Positions 11,041-23,804 are shown, counted from the first letter of the stretch. The stretch: DNA of 64,000 nt from Ciona savignyi (GCA_000149265.1 CH001764.1:3398-67397), one strand, 5' to 3'. Notes: generated by a model from the sequence alone, not told the origin. Numbers and translations are program-made.

Positions 11041-12222
11041 CAGAGTTACGAACGATTCATCATGTTTAAATGACGTTATTCTGGTTTAAACTTTTAACAA
11101 AATTGGATTGGATGCGCATGTTCAATTTGTACTTGGGCAATTACAAAATAAAATTGTCTTGCCTAAATATAAGAAGTTTTTAGAAGGTCTGTCGTACCGA
11201 CATAATTGGCTGTGAGATCGTTCCAAGTAAACTACAAGGAACAAAAGAAATCGCTAAATGACGAAGGACGGTCTAAATTCACGATGCGATCAACGCATCT
11301 TCTAAATTCAACGTGCGGAGATAATCCATTGTATCGAGCGCAAAAATATTCTATTGTGCGTTTTTAGATATTCTGCATCGCATTTTTTTATTGGAGCCAA
11401 ATCGCGTATAAAAGACTTCATTTCATCAGAGAAAAACAGACACGGAGATGTCTAGGCTTACAGCACTGTGTTCCAAATCCACAGTATGTATAGCCTAGGC
11501 TCGCTCTTGTGGCCTCGAGGGCGGGAATACGCTTAACGTACCCTACAGCCCGTCCCCATTTATAAATCTACGTAGCCGGTTATGCTTATGCATTATTGTA
11601 CTTGTACCGTTGCGTTATCGGAGTCAATCAAACTGTAATAATAAAGCTAAACTGCTACCCGTCTACCTTGTAAAGTCAAATTAGTTATTATATTAAATAA
11701 GCAGCCGCTACAGGTCCGGGCGAAGCTAGGATTTCTGGTTTCAATAAATAGAACAGAGGAAAGGATGCCATTTTTACCACAAGAGAAAAAATGAAATATA
11801 TATCTTGTTTCTGTGAGATGTTAAGAATTACGCCAAGTTCCTGTGGTGGTCTACCGTTTTAACAGCTATAAAGTGGAATCATCGCGAAGCTGTTAAAAAG
11901 AATTGAATCGAAAGTTTTGTTCGACTCCATTGCCACTTTAGGAAAACAGGGCATAGCACTGTGGGGACACGTGGATGATAATTCCAATAACCACAATTTG
12001 CGACACCAAATTTAATTTCTGCGAGGTTTTTATGGGAATGGAAAGAACCCTTAAGTGCGATTCAGAAACTGTAACATTGGACATACACTCACAAGTAACA
12101 GCACTTGTTTTTAAGCCCGGGCCACCAACTGCTGCATAAAAAACGACCGACCATTCATTCCTCTTTCATATATTTTTAGATATATAGATATATTATGAAT
12201 GGTCCAAACGAGCCCGCTTTAA
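11041..12222. repeat. 655-bp sequence, copy A, carrying two insertions
   Basis: Leaving out the solo LTR and one target duplication, this copy is 655 bp long, the same as copy B at 12663-13317. The two are nearly identical: I noticed only a T/G difference, one base in a T-run and one base near the right end. Copy A holds a solo LTR at 11190-11712 and, at its right-hand TTAA, a piggyBac-type insertion. The underlying sequence has no ORF I recognise. Confidence 0.9.
11190..11712 (+). mobile_element. Solo LTR, 523 bp, 4-bp target duplication GGTC
   Basis: It starts TGTCG and ends TACA, flanked by GGTC at 11186-11189 and 11713-11716. Copy B of the surrounding sequence has the empty site with a single GGTC. 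A TATAAAA box at 11407-11413 and an AATAAA at 11640-11645 lie in the expected order, giving plus orientation. The 4-bp duplication and size suit Ty3/gypsy-type or related LTR elements. It is the fossil of one insertion that lost its interior by LTR recombination, and is probably young since the flanks still match exactly. Confidence 0.85.
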
Positions 12223-12562
12223 CCCTTTAGAAACGATAAGAACAAATTTGTCCTTTTTGACATATGCTCATTCAAAATGAAAAATCTCCAACATTTCTTG
12301 TCGAAACTGCTAAAGTTTGGTCTCTTTGGAAAGCTATATGATATATCTTTTGAAAACAGCAAAAATAAACATAACTTTGCATTTGAAATTTTGAAGTAAA
12401 GTTTAGTTGAATTTTATGACTTTTTTTGATGTAATTTTGAGGGAAAATTATCACAAAAAAACGATTGTTTTAATACTACGTTCAAAAGGTTTGTTTCATT
12501 TAATGTCTTTATGGCAGTAGAATCAGTTTCGCTTCTTGGGATGTCCCGAATGTGATCTTACC
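12219..12562. mobile_element. piggyBac-type insertion (probable MITE), left part, running into the gap
   Basis: It begins TTAACCCTTTAGAAACGAT. Copy B has the bare TTAA at 13314-13317 followed by different sequence, so this is an insertion at TTAA, the piggyBac target. After TTAA come 15 bp and then an 18-bp palindrome with one mismatched pair (12238-12255, core ACAAATTTGT), the layout of other piggyBac-type ends in this window. The right end is lost in the gap. No transposase coding is seen. Confidence 0.7.
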
Positions 12563-12662
12563 NNNNNNNNNNNNNNNNNNNNNNNNNNNNNNNNNNNNNN
12601 NNNNNNNNNNNNNNNNNNNNNNNNNNNNNNNNNNNNNNNNNNNNNNNNNNNNNNNNNNNNNN
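12563..12662. other. Assembly gap, 100 N
   Basis: Exactly 100 N, the usual symbol for a gap of unknown length, placed between the two copies of the 655-bp sequence. Confidence 1.
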
Positions 12663-13317
12663 CAGAGTTACGAACGATTCATCATGTTTAAATGACGTTA
12701 TTCTGGTTTAAACTTTTAACAAAATTGGATTGGATTCGCATGTTCAATTTGTACTTGGGCAATTACAAAATAAAATTGTCTTGCCTAAATATAAGAAGTT
12801 TTTTAGAAGGTCCGGGCGAAGCTAGGATTTCTGGTTTCAATAAATAGAACAGAGGAAAGGATGCCATTTTTACCACAAGAGAAAAAATGAAATATATATC
12901 TTGTTTCTGTGAGATGTTAAGAATTACGCCAAGTTCCTGTGGTGGTCTACCGTTTTAACAGCTATAAAGTGGAATCATCGCGAAGCTGTTAAAAAGAATT
13001 GAATCGAAAGTTTTGTTCGACTCCATTGCCACTTTAGGAAAACAGGGCATAGCACTGTGGGGACACGTGGATGATAATTCCAATAACCACAATTTGCGAC
13101 ACCAAATTTAATTTCTGCGAGGTTTTTATGGGAATGGAAAGAACCCTTAAGTGCGATTCAGAAACTGTAACATTGGACATACACTCACAAGTAACAGCAC
13201 TTGTTTTTAAGCCCGGGCCACCAACTGCTGCATAAAAAACGACCGACCATTCATTCCTCTTTCATATATTTTTAGATATATAGATATATTATGAATGGTC
13301 CAAACGACCCGCTTTAA
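12663..13317. repeat. 655-bp sequence, copy B, empty at both insertion sites
   Basis: It starts immediately after the gap at CAGAGTTACG and runs to the TTAA at 13314-13317. It matches copy A apart from A's solo LTR and piggyBac-type insertion. Beyond the TTAA the flanking sequence (TGCTAAGCGCTGCAG) appears only on this side. Best read as the other allele or a very recent duplicate. Confidence 0.9.
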
Positions 13318-15468
13318 TGCTAAGCGCTGCAGAACGGCAAATAAAGATTTCACGTCGCCCTGGATTTTAGTAATACCCTGTACTGTCTATGATTTTAATT
13401 GCACATCTACTGATCAATTGTGCAATTGCTGAAGTAAAGGAAGAAGAAGCCATTGCAAATTCTGATTACTGTGGACGATTATCTTCAAAGATAGCGACAG
13501 CAAATAATAATGCAAATTTGGGGAGACTTGAATTTTCGACTTCATGTGATCACCAACGATTTACAAACAACATCCATCCCAAAATTTGTTTGTTCTTTAA
13601 CAATATTCCATCTATAATTGTATTAAAAAAAAGAAACAATACTTCCAACCAAAAATGGCACTAAGTTCTGTAGGTCGTTTTGAAAAAAGAAGTAAATTTG
13701 TACTTTTTTGTACAAATAGTCTTTTGTAATAAAAGTTGTTTACGCCAAAAACGAATTATTATATTTGCTGGACTATACTGTAAAAAGAGGGCTTTGACGG
13801 CCTAACCGGTTGTGCCACAAAATGACTTCTTTATGATCCAAGCAAACAAAAGAAGAACTCCCCTACAATAACAGGGTTTTTTAAATAATAAAGCACATTT
13901 CCCATACATGTAAAAGACACAGTCGGTTATATTGCTTTCATCCCATCTTTAACGGTAACGCACTTCCGTTTAATAGAAACCGCAATTCATCATTGGTGTT
14001 ACACCTATGGAACGACGACCGAAAAGAAATGCTTTCATACCAAATCCCACCCTCGCATATCGTCTTGAACTTTCTGATTCAGCTTTAGCAGCAAAAAACA
14101 ACCAGTTTAAAACAGTAGAAAAAATAAAGAAGAATAAAAAATATTGTTAAAGTTATGACTATATCTTCAAATATCAGTCGCTGAGTCATGTTTGTGTTGA
14201 GGGGACATTGATTTAGACAACAACAAATAAAGACTTGGTAGTAACAAATTAGTCCATTTTTAACAAAGAGTTACCCTACAAGTCATTCACGGATTTTAGG
14301 ACCATTCAGCAAAAGTTCACCTTTTTCGACAATAACTACATATATAGATCACACTGCAACTTCTTGTTTTTATTCAGCAATTCTGTAAGTTAGTTCATTC
14401 TGCTAGTTGTTTTTTTGTTCAATAAATCACGACAATATATAGCAAATAAATATAGGTCACGGGGACAGATAAGGTGTGGACGGCTATTTTAACTGTGTGA
14501 AATGGGTCGCGTTTGTAATAAAAACAGCGGACATTGCACCAACAAAACCTACTGCACTGGGTCATAAATACGACGCAAATAGTGTTCCAGTAATTAACAC
14601 GTTTACATACGAACAATGTTCACAAATCGAACCAGCGATTCACCACATATTAACAATGGGTCTTCATATAGCGAAATAGAAGCAAAGAAAAAATGAATGT
14701 ATTAAAATGAGAGATGTAGACCATCTGCCTTTAAAATAAATTTGTTTAATAATTTACAGAATTTAAACTTGATGTAAACCGAAAACGTGTGGCCAAATGG
14801 CTGGTGCAACTGTTAAACAAATTAGGCCACTTAAAAACGCGTACCAAGAGATGAACGCCTCCAGTGTATCAAACTTAATTAAATGTATTAAGTTATTTAT
14901 GCCAGGTGTCTTAATAAAATGACATTTTATCTCCTGTGATTTAAATAAAAAAGTTTACATAAATTAAGAAAAACTTACCCCAGCATAACAACCGATCCGC
15001 ACAATCTTAAAGTCAAAATGGAATAACCATTTAAGTAAAAGCGGTCGCATTGTTGTTCATGCGGAACAATTTTCTTTTTTTCCTGGCGTTTGACCAATCA
15101 GCATGGTACTTTGCTTGGAAGTCAACTTCTTCTCATTTTTGTTTCTTTCTATATGACGTCATTTGTAGTCACGCTTTAGCAACACTTTATATTCGACAGT
15201 GTTATGGCACCCGATCCGCCTTTTTTATCGCTTGTAGCGGCATGAAAATGGGACAAATCGTCGCTTGTAGTGGGACTGTCATATGCGATTCATCTGCTGG
15301 CAGATGGTAAATCCCGATTGAAGCGGCAGATCCTATGCTTGCTGTATCTGCTGTGATTGCATCCTCAAGCATATGAACTCAACGAAGCGTTTCGCCATTT
15401 TTACTGTTGTTTTCAGGTTTTGGTAACTGGGTTCTGGTTAGACTTAAAATTCTCTGTGATGACGATTT
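13318..15468. other. No recognised gene
   Basis: It contains a 91-codon plus-strand open stretch at 13389-13664 and a 67-codon one at 14476-14679, neither with a domain I recognise. Otherwise AT-rich, with no repeat structure seen. Confidence 0.4.
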
Positions 15469-15661
15469 GTGTATAGCATTGTGGCAGTGATAGGTGCTTT
15501 GTGCACACTTAATAAAGATAGTAGCAGTTAGCACTGAGCAGTCTTACGTCAACAAAGTTACAGTAAAAGTACCTACCGGTATGTAGTAGTTATTTGACAC
15601 TGTAGCTACCTAGTGGGTGTTATTTGACACTCACTGTATCAGCAGAATGCGTGAGGGGAAG
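15469..15661 (+). repeat. Dispersed repeat, copy 1 (inverted partner at 24846-25016)
   Basis: The sequence from GTGTATAGCATTGTGGCAGT to CAGCAGAATGCGTGAGG matches the reverse complement of 24846-25016 with scattered differences and small indels. This copy has about 20 bp more than its partner, in part because TAGTTATTTGACACTGTAGC resembles the nearby GGGTGTTATTTGACACTCAC. No coding potential. Confidence 0.8.
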
Positions 15662-17100
15662 AGAATTTTTGAAATGCCTTATACAATCAGAGTCATCAAA
15701 ATTCTTCACAATTGTGTCCCACCAGTCTGTTGACCTATAATTCAATTATCTGTAATGTACATACAGTAGGTGTAGCCTACACTCAGTACACTGTACAATA
15801 ACCCTAGGTACATATAAAACAATATTCATTCTCAATACCGGTAATGTTGAAGCTAAATCTCAACAGTCGGCGCGATGTTTGGGCCGTGACGAATAAGTGA
15901 CTATTCTTGTTTAATGCTCGATTCAAAGTGTATTCAGTTCAAACGTTCCAGCAATACTTCCAACAACAATATCAGGAGTCAGGAGATTAAATTTAGTTAT
16001 TGATAGTCACTATAATATAAACAAAGAAAAACATATTAATCTTATATAAAGGTTACAACTAACTTATGACATCGCAGAAAACTGGCGCAAAACTGAAACA
16101 CAAGTTTAGGAAATAAAACAAAGAACGGAAAATATGCCGATAGGTGGCGCAATAAAAATGTTAAACAGCTGGGTTATAGTGTACACAAAAAGGGATTGTT
16201 GGCGTCAACAGCACACAAGATAACAGCAGTGTAACATCTCTATAGTGCCTTTTAAGTTCACATCGTTTGATGCTGTTGGTGCGCCGTCCTTGTTTGCCCA
16301 TGATAATAGATCAGTTATTCCCACAAGGTCGTGACGTCACAACACGCCTTTATTTATTGCCTCGATTCCTCATTTCCTTCTTTTTATTGTGTTAGTACCG
16401 AACCACTGAATTTCCTAGTAACGAACGAAACGCTTATACTGAACCTAAATGATATTTGCTACCTAACCTAACTGTACTTACCTGCAAGCTAATCAGTTGG
16501 TAAGTTTTCATGTTATTCTTTAAGCACTAATTTACTGACAATAATTTGATTGTATTTATTTTATTTATAGAAAACCGCCATTAAAGACCATAAAAGAATC
16601 GTGCGCGTTTTGGCCGATTAACGAGAGAGACATTCGCGTTGATACAGCACTAGTGTGATTCTGGGCGGAGTGCAGGTCGCCCACAAAAAATAATCTACAA
16701 GCAGATTGGTCAATTCACCTTTGCAGCATCCAGAAATCTCTTCTTTTGTAAGGCCTACATTTTTGTCCAACATTCCAGGTGGTAACAACAGACATTTTTT
16801 TTGCATTTTATTTATTTTCTCTTGCTCAATCATAATAATCGTCAAAATCAGTGCAACTCTTTCTACAGATAATTCGGTTCTCGGCATTATTTGTTTTTTA
16901 GGCCATAAATTTATAACAGCTAGATCTATCAACACAACACACAGATTACCAGACTTAAAATGCATTCTTTCCTGCGATGCGCTTGAGCGGCGCCTGATCG
17001 GTGAGGCGGTCTATTCTATCAGGCTATGCTTTGAGGCGCAGTACACTAATGTACCTGGACGTTTCCAAATGGGTAAATGCGACACTTAACGGATTATATT
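15662..17100. other. No recognised gene; minus-strand open stretch at 16618-16965
   Basis: A 115-codon minus-strand open stretch (16618-16965) includes MPRTELSVERVALILTIIMI. I know no family for it and its lysine/leucine-rich middle could be chance. A TGACGTCA site lies at 16331-16338. Nothing else is supported. Confidence 0.35.
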
Positions 17101-17104
17101 TTAA

Positions 17105-17359
17105 ATACGTTCGGTGCTTAATCCGATCCGTTTTAGCATGCATCATGTAAACGGGCTTACTTACAGCTTTCAAGTACTACAGTCACGTGATGAAAGGACG
17201 ACTAGACTGTACGCTGATCACTTAGATAAGATTGAGGCGTTAAACAAGCTCGAAGGCATTAAAGGCGTCAGAATATTCAATGACTACAGTTTGCATGCAT
17301 TAAAAAGGAAACGTCTTAAATCGGTTAACTTCGAGGTAATCAGACGATTGCTCGTGTAA
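17105..17359 (+). CDS. Small unrecognised ORF, possibly part of a larger gene
   Basis: An open frame follows a stop at 17102. The first in-frame ATG gives a 74-residue product ending FEVIRRLLV with a TAA. The composition (RDERTTRLYADHLDKIEALN, then KLEGIKGVRIFNDYSLHALK) looks like real protein rather than chance: charged, balanced and without AT-driven Asn/Lys/Ile runs. I do not recognise the family. No clear splice acceptor or promoter is visible upstream. It could be the last exon of a host gene, a piece of a mobile element, or chance. Confidence 0.3.
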   Translation: MRSVLNPIRFSMHHVNGLTYSFQVLQSRDERTTRLYADHLDKIEALNKLEGIKGVRIFNDYSLHALKRKRLKSVNFEVIRRLLV

Positions 17360-18665
17360 CTCCATTCTCCTGCGTGTTTTCCCGTTTTCAAGGGGATGGA
17401 ACATGTTCCTATCTTATTATTAGCATCTATTTAGAGAAGTTTCTTCTTTGGTCTAACCACGGCAATTTGTACATTCTTTGTTAATAAATGAGCTGACACC
17501 ACGAGCGTTGATCCAAACACCAACCCACACACCGTCTTTTCCAAATGTTATTCAATTCCGATGGCAACATTTTGATTTTGTTTGCAAAGATAAAAATGAA
17601 TAAATGGACACTTCCAAGATTATCGGCTAGCTTCTTGGCAGAGACAACCTAAAACAACCATCCATGCTCACGTTTTTGTTTCTAGTCGTTTACACAAAAA
17701 GAAAACAAACCATTTTATTGTTTTCCTGGCATTGTTCAGCTCTTGTACCGTCAACCCTGTAATGGCGGATGATCGACAGCCTCCTTTACAGATAAAGGAC
17801 ATCCAGGTAGGTCTTTTTACATTTTCCAATGTGAGCTCATTACATTTTTTAAATTTGGTCCATCATCCATCATTTCTGAATATTTTTTATTTATATTACA
17901 ATAAATAATACCTCCAAAAATGGATTAATCCTTTTTTGTTTTTTAATTAGTTTCTGGATCTTTGTTTAACAAAGTTTTCTCGTTGTTCCTTTTTGGAGAG
18001 TTGTCTGAACATCCAGTTATCATTATGTTTGACCAGACGTTCCAGGTCACTCTGCATAAATACGGATACTCACTCCATGGTGACAAATTGCAGAAAATGT
18101 TTCAGGGTACTTAAATTTTGTTTCTTTTACAGGCGCCAAATGGACAGACAGACACATCCAAGTGAGGCTTTGTCATTTTTTAGTGGGTTATAATAGAATC
18201 AAATTGATCGTATAAATTTTTTTATTCCACTCAAGCGATGCAAACGTTTGACGTTTTTTGGAGAAGATTTACCCTCTGTGGGTGCACCTTTCGCGTTATA
18301 GATAAACGCTCTGTGCTGCAACGCGTGTGGCTCGAATATCCTGCTGCGATAATCCTCCGATCCGACTACAAAATCGAGCACACGCCGGTTGAACGTTAGT
18401 TGTTTATTGTCAAACGTTGTCGATAAGACACACAAATAAATCAATGCATTTTACTCGGGAATCAATTCGCAGCGACCGAATCGCGTCGGAATAACTGCGC
18501 GATGCGATTAATAATAGACAGTTGGTTTTCCTTTGCGACTTGTCAACTCGTTCTTTATTTAATCCGGAAGCTGCGACTTTTGCCTCGTTCCTTTTCTGCC
18601 AACTCTGCGACAAAGTCACCTCGTTCTGATTCTAGGTGTGCGGTTTGTTTAAAAGTAAAACTGTG
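17360..18665. other. No recognised gene
   Basis: A short plus-strand frame with an ATG at 17763 reaches a CAG-GTAGGT donor-like sequence near 17805-17810, which could be a first exon, but it is only about 15 codons. Minus-strand open stretches at 18199-18444 and 18410-18619 show no domain. Confidence 0.3.
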
Positions 18666-18752
18666 CTAATTTGAAAATGACCAAAAATTGTAAAAAACAC
18701 TGCGGGACAGCATGTTTGAATTAATGCATTTGGCCAGGAGTGAAAGAGTTAA
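18666..18752 (-). mobile_element. piggyBac-type MITE end, second copy of the 42719 family
   Basis: The reverse complement begins TTAACTCTTTCACTCC and matches the left end of the element at 42719-43577 for about 75 bp (GGCCAAATGCATTAATT, then CATGCTGTCCCGCAGTG). The terminal TTAA is at 18749-18752. No opposite end was found to the left, so this is a truncated copy. Confidence 0.65.
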
Positions 18753-18778
18753 GTATTTTTCTATCTTAAAAAGTCCGG

Positions 18779-18863
18779 CCAAGAATTCGGACACGCCCGT
18801 CTTAATTCGTCGCACATGAACAGGCCTCCGGCAACTCGTGACGAATACGTCATAATCAGATGA
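18779..18863 (-). repeat. Dispersed repeat, copy 2 (partner at 1211-1290)
   Basis: The reverse complement reads TCTGATTATGACGTATTCGT and continues in parallel with 1211-1290. It lies about 25 bp beyond the MITE end at 18752. Confidence 0.65.
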
Positions 18864-20720
18864 CCAACCGCACATTCCTTCATTTCGTCATACCTATAGC
18901 GTTTCCCAAGATGCTTCTGTGGTATTCAAGTGGATGACGTCACCTTATCGCATATGCTGATAATTGAGATGATTTACACGATCGCCGCAAGCGACACTGG
19001 TTTTCAATATATCTGTGTTGGTTGCTGGCCCTTCTAAGGATTTTACCGCTCTCTTTTGCAGATGTTGCATAAAAATCCATAACCATCACTGTACTCTGCA
19101 ATTTGTTCTATCTTTATTTAACCATAAAAAACATGGTTTTTCTCTCCATATCTTTATAGTTAATTTATGCTGATTTTGTTACGTTAACAAACTTTATTTC
19201 GCAGGGGGGAAATTGACGTATTTTCCTGTAACAAATTTACCTTACTTAAAAGGTGTACAAGCCTAAATTTGTATTATGCTCGATGAAATATCAAAGAAAC
19301 CCTGAGTAATATGAACAAAGTAGGGATGATGTCTTTATCCGAAATAGTTTGGATTCTAAAATTATTTTAAAATCAATAATTTTGAACAACTTTAAAATAT
19401 TGTATGACTTAAATAAAAATGATTAAATAAGATTTTTGTAGTAACAACCAATAAGCGTCTGTTAGTTAATAAACGCACTTTAATTTCGTTCGTGTAATGT
19501 TTAATATAATAAAACTGTTTTGCTATAGCCAGCGCTGCCAGAAACCTAACAATTTTTTATTAGCAAAACCTGTTTATGTTTGACCCTTTTTATTATCTTG
19601 GTTTGCAACATACATCGTTCGTTCTCCGTAAAAAAATTCCTTCCCAGTATCATCTTACGTTAGCTGTTTGCGACGTATACTTTTGCAACCATTTTTCGTT
19701 TGCGCAACTTTCCGAGTTCCAACCATACTTATTTTGTGGCCACCGACAAACGAATCACTTTCGTTGCATGATGGATAGATAGATATAGCTCAGATTTTAC
19801 CTTGCATTGGGAGTAAAATTCGGTCGACACCAATGCTCCCGATACTGGTGTCCCTCCCATCTACAGTTATATACCGGTTGAATAAATATGGTATTCGTTC
19901 GATGAGTTGTAAAATTCCTGTCGTGTGCATAGTGATTTATTTTTCTCTGCTTCAATTGTTGTGTATTGCGATTTATCATCATCATAGTGGTATCAACTAA
20001 ACAAGAAAACTAAAACGTTATTTAACTTGTGAAAATCTAACAGTATGTATGTGATGTATTGAATGATTTCTGCCTGCGGGCTCTGTTGATAAATGAGCAT
20101 ACACTGTCTACAAATATACGTCACAAGTTGTCAAAACTGTCCTTACTTTTAATATCGCTGTCATGGACAGAAAGAATATATCTATGATTTCATTTGGTGC
20201 AGCCTGTGCTCATATTAAGTAATTTTTTGTGGATTACGACATCCTTTGATTAGTGGCATTAGAGAAACATCGAGGTACAGGCTTAAATAAAGCACTGCCC
20301 AATTTTAAACGGGATTTGTTTTAGAAAATGCAATGAAGTGCGCACATAAAACCGTGCTTAGAAAGCAGTAGTTAGTCACAGCACCCAACACAAATGCAAT
20401 TTGACCCTCATACCAACGTAACAATCCCATTTTATGTTTTGACAACCTGTAATTTAATTTTGCAAATGCTTTTTTGAGCAAGAAGGGTTCTTTCTCTGCA
20501 TCAACTTGAACATATGATGGCAATTATGTTGAAAGACAGATTTTTTGATTATAAAGTTTTTCCAGACAAGCAAGCCATCAGAATTTTCAAGTTTGCATTT
20601 ATTAGAACCAGCATAAACAATGGCGTTTGGTGCAACAGGTAGAAAATTGTCATCTAAATGTTGAATGTGTACTTAGTCCATTTCACTTGCTTTTTAATTG
20701 CCATCTCATCCAACATAAGT
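18864..20720. other. No recognised gene
   Basis: AT-rich. Short open stretches at 19576-19782 (+), 19797-19985 (-) and 20305-20523 (-) carry no domain I can name. Confidence 0.35.
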
Positions 20721-21706
20721 ACAGAAGACCAAAGTCCCAATGAAGTCGAACCCAAAGTCAACATGATTTTTGAATTTACTGAATGCACAATAATTTATTT
20801 GCTAAAGACCTCCTCCACTGTGCAGCCTAGACACTCTGTTCTGTCTAACTCTAACATGCTATAGGCGCCATAGTGAAACAATGCAATTTATTTTAAAATA
20901 ATGGGAGTTTCATTCGTTGCGCAGCTGTAATCTCTACTCGGTGGTCAAAGTCCGAATTAACCAGTAAACAGTAAAAATAGAACATACTTTTACTTACGCG
21001 GCTGAAATGAACTTGCGTATTGATGATAAACTGAAGTCATCATATATTTGAATTATAATCCAGTGCAAAACTCCTACTTTTTCAATACGCAAAATTGAAG
21101 TTTTTTTATTTGGTGTGATATTCCCGGAACATGTTTCTATTCACAAGGATAAAAAAGTATTATCATATCAGCTTTTAGCAATATTTCTCAGGAAAGGCCA
21201 TATGAGAATTGTAATCACTAGTAAAACTGAACGAAAATTTGTATTGAACGAAAAAAACGTTCCTCTGAATCGGTGTCCTTCCTGTGATAAAGAAGATCCA
21301 TCATTTTCTTTGATATCCGGAGACATTCTCGGTGATACCACTTTGGGCACTGGTCACAGCCAATCTAAAAGTGAATATTGTCAAAAACTGAATTGACTTT
21401 ATATAAAAACCAGCTAACCCATTACATAGGTTTGGTAATTTTGTTTTTTTCCGCAGCAGCTACAAAAAGCTTTGTATTGGATCTGAATAAAAATAATTAT
21501 TAATAAATTAAGGAGTCCAAGCAAAAAACATAGAATGTGTGTATCGCATAGATATAAGAACTTCTTGAAAAATAATATGTTTATACCCGATGCACGCAAC
21601 ATTGTATTTGCCAGTTGTATTGTAGCCGGTGTTGTTTCATGTCCATTGATTGTAGTATTTGAAAAATAAGGAGTTTTTTTCCCGTATACGATCTTCCGCG
21701 ATCTAA
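20721..21706 (+). repeat. About 1-kb direct repeat, copy 1 (partner at 28165-29281)
   Basis: The matching sequence starts near ACAGAAGACCAAAGTC and ends at CCGCGATCTAA, with many small differences and indels between copies. It includes TAGACACTCTGTTCTGTCTA and ATGGGAGTTTCATTCGTTGC, identical in both. This copy has a 93-codon plus-strand open stretch (21115-21396, including RCPSCDKEDPSF), but the partner does not keep it open, so coding is doubtful. It may be an unrecognised transposon family or an old segmental duplication. Confidence 0.8.
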
Positions 21707-22789
21707 AATAACAAACATAAATTGATATACTTTTAGAATATAAACTACGCAGTTTAAAAAATCTGCTTGTGTTACGGCCTCTTTGCTATGTCCGTAGATC
21801 AGCCTAGCACGTTTAAGACATACTCCACTTCGTAGGCCTCACGAACACCTCTTATTTTGTTTCGTTTAATGTATTGAAGCGTTGAGGCGGTAACTACAAG
21901 AAAGAAAGAACACATTCTTAATAATTAATTAACATGTCGATTACACTTCATTGTAACACATATGCATACCTGAAATTTGGCGTGCTCAAACACAACATTT
22001 TTTACAGTACAGAGATAGAAATAAGGAATAAAATGGTAACAAAAATGGTCTTTTGAGCTAAGCCTCTATCTAAATACGTGCGTGACAATGACGTAAAACC
22101 ATCGGTCAACACTAATAATTACTAAAGAACAACCTGCGGGACGACCTAATTCCCGCAACTACAGCTTGAATAGGGTGTTTCATAACCGTAGACTGCCAAT
22201 TAATTTCCGCCAGACTTGTCTTTAAGATTTCAAACAATTAAGTTGTGTTACCAATAAGGATTCCTTTGTTGAGCCGAATGGTTCTACCAAACAAACTTGG
22301 TTTCGTGTCGCATCGCCAAACTATGGTATAAGAATTCCCGTCATTTTACGGTCACAAACATATTCAAGTAAATAAATAAATTGCTTACCAATAAATTCCA
22401 GTGGTTGTTGTTTTTGTTAAATCTCCCAGCAATGACATCATAGTCCGAGAATGTAGTCTAAATAGAAAAATAATAAATCATTTAAATATATATAAAAGAT
22501 AAACATTAAATTACGTTGTTGAGTGGATGACGTTCTAAAATGTTGTGTTACCAACGAACTATGCTCCCAATGAGAAAACAGTCAAAAACATATACTGACA
22601 AAGATTTGCTTTGTCGTGCCAATAGATTAAGGCAAAAAAATCGATGGTCTAAAGAAAATATCAACAATTGTTACAAACGATAACAGCTGAAATAAGACTT
22701 TAAAGCTTACTGCGCGTGTGTTGAATGAGTCGTGCCTTAAAACATATTTTCAATGGACGACTACTGTTGTTTTTTACCTCAGTTTCCTG
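21707..22789. other. No recognised gene
   Basis: AT-rich sequence without a supported ORF or internal repeat. Confidence 0.4.
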
Positions 22790-23804
22790 GGAGTTTCCGG
22801 GGCTGATCAAAAACTTCGGGGACCCCGATCAAAACTTTGGTAATACGATCATCCCACCAAAAACAAACTCCACTCCAAACTCCCAAGAGTTCAATATACT
22901 TACCCCAACGGAAACTGTAAATGACCAAAACAAAAATACAGATACCCCCCAGAACTTAAAGCAGCCGAAAACAAACTCCACACCAATCCCCCGCAACTCA
23001 AACTTTTCTACCCCTATTAAAATGAACAAAACAAAAATTCGGAAACATAAATCATTTCTCACCAAACCCAAGACAAAATATCGAAAATTCACCTATCTTA
23101 CCTGCAGAATCGTGCTCGTCTTCCACCTCAACATCGGATACCGACAGCCTTCAGGAGAGCTTGTTGGTCATAGACGAAGCGCATGACAATCTTTTTGGGA
23201 AAGAAATGACCCAATATCTTACGACTGAAGAAACACCTCCGCGTAAAGCTGAATCTTCTGACTCCAGCAATCCTCCAGAAGTCCAAAGGACAATAGCCTC
23301 TCTGAAACAATCACCTGCAAAAAAGAGAAAAAAACTTACCAATGAACTTCTACACAAACCATTAACAAACTATATTCAATGCAAACATGGAATGTCAATT
23401 TTCTTTACCAAATAAAATGGAGTGCATAGTAGAACAAACTACATCAATTATAATTGGAACAATCAACATAAATGGAATTAAAAACAAAGCCCAAAATATT
23501 ACCAATTACATGCACCTAAACAAAATTGACATATTATGTATACATGGAGGTTCATGCTACGACGCCCAATTATACCGAGAAAATTGAAAGTATGACGGGT
23601 TCAAAATTCTTTACCAACACAATCACGGATACTACCCAAAATTACAAAACATTTAGAAGAGGAACCGGCATACTTATTAAAAACCATATTTTATCTAAAT
23701 ATAATCGAATACATAACATAATAATAACCAACCATATACATAGTGTTACTCTATATGAAAAAAATAATATAATTAACGTATATAACATATATATATATAG
23801 CTAA
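22790..23804 (+). mobile_element. LINE 5' fragment: N-terminus of APE-type endonuclease
   Basis: At about 23447-23550 the translation reads IIIGTININGIKNKAQNI and then MHLNKIDILCI, the start of an apurinic-type endonuclease of a LINE ORF2. The Asn of TININGI (codon at 23471) fits the first catalytic residue. The usual Gln-Glu after DILCI is replaced by HG. A frame change leads to FRRGTGILIKNHILSKYNRI and VTLYEKNNIINVYNIYI (to about 23800), where it stops. Upstream, 22850-23410 encodes Asn/Pro/Lys/Thr-rich peptide (PKTNSTPNSQEF; KQSPAKKRKKLTNELL) that may be ORF1 or an ORF2 leader. At least two frame changes are seen. It could belong to the same family as the 3' end at 1-747. Confidence 0.65.
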
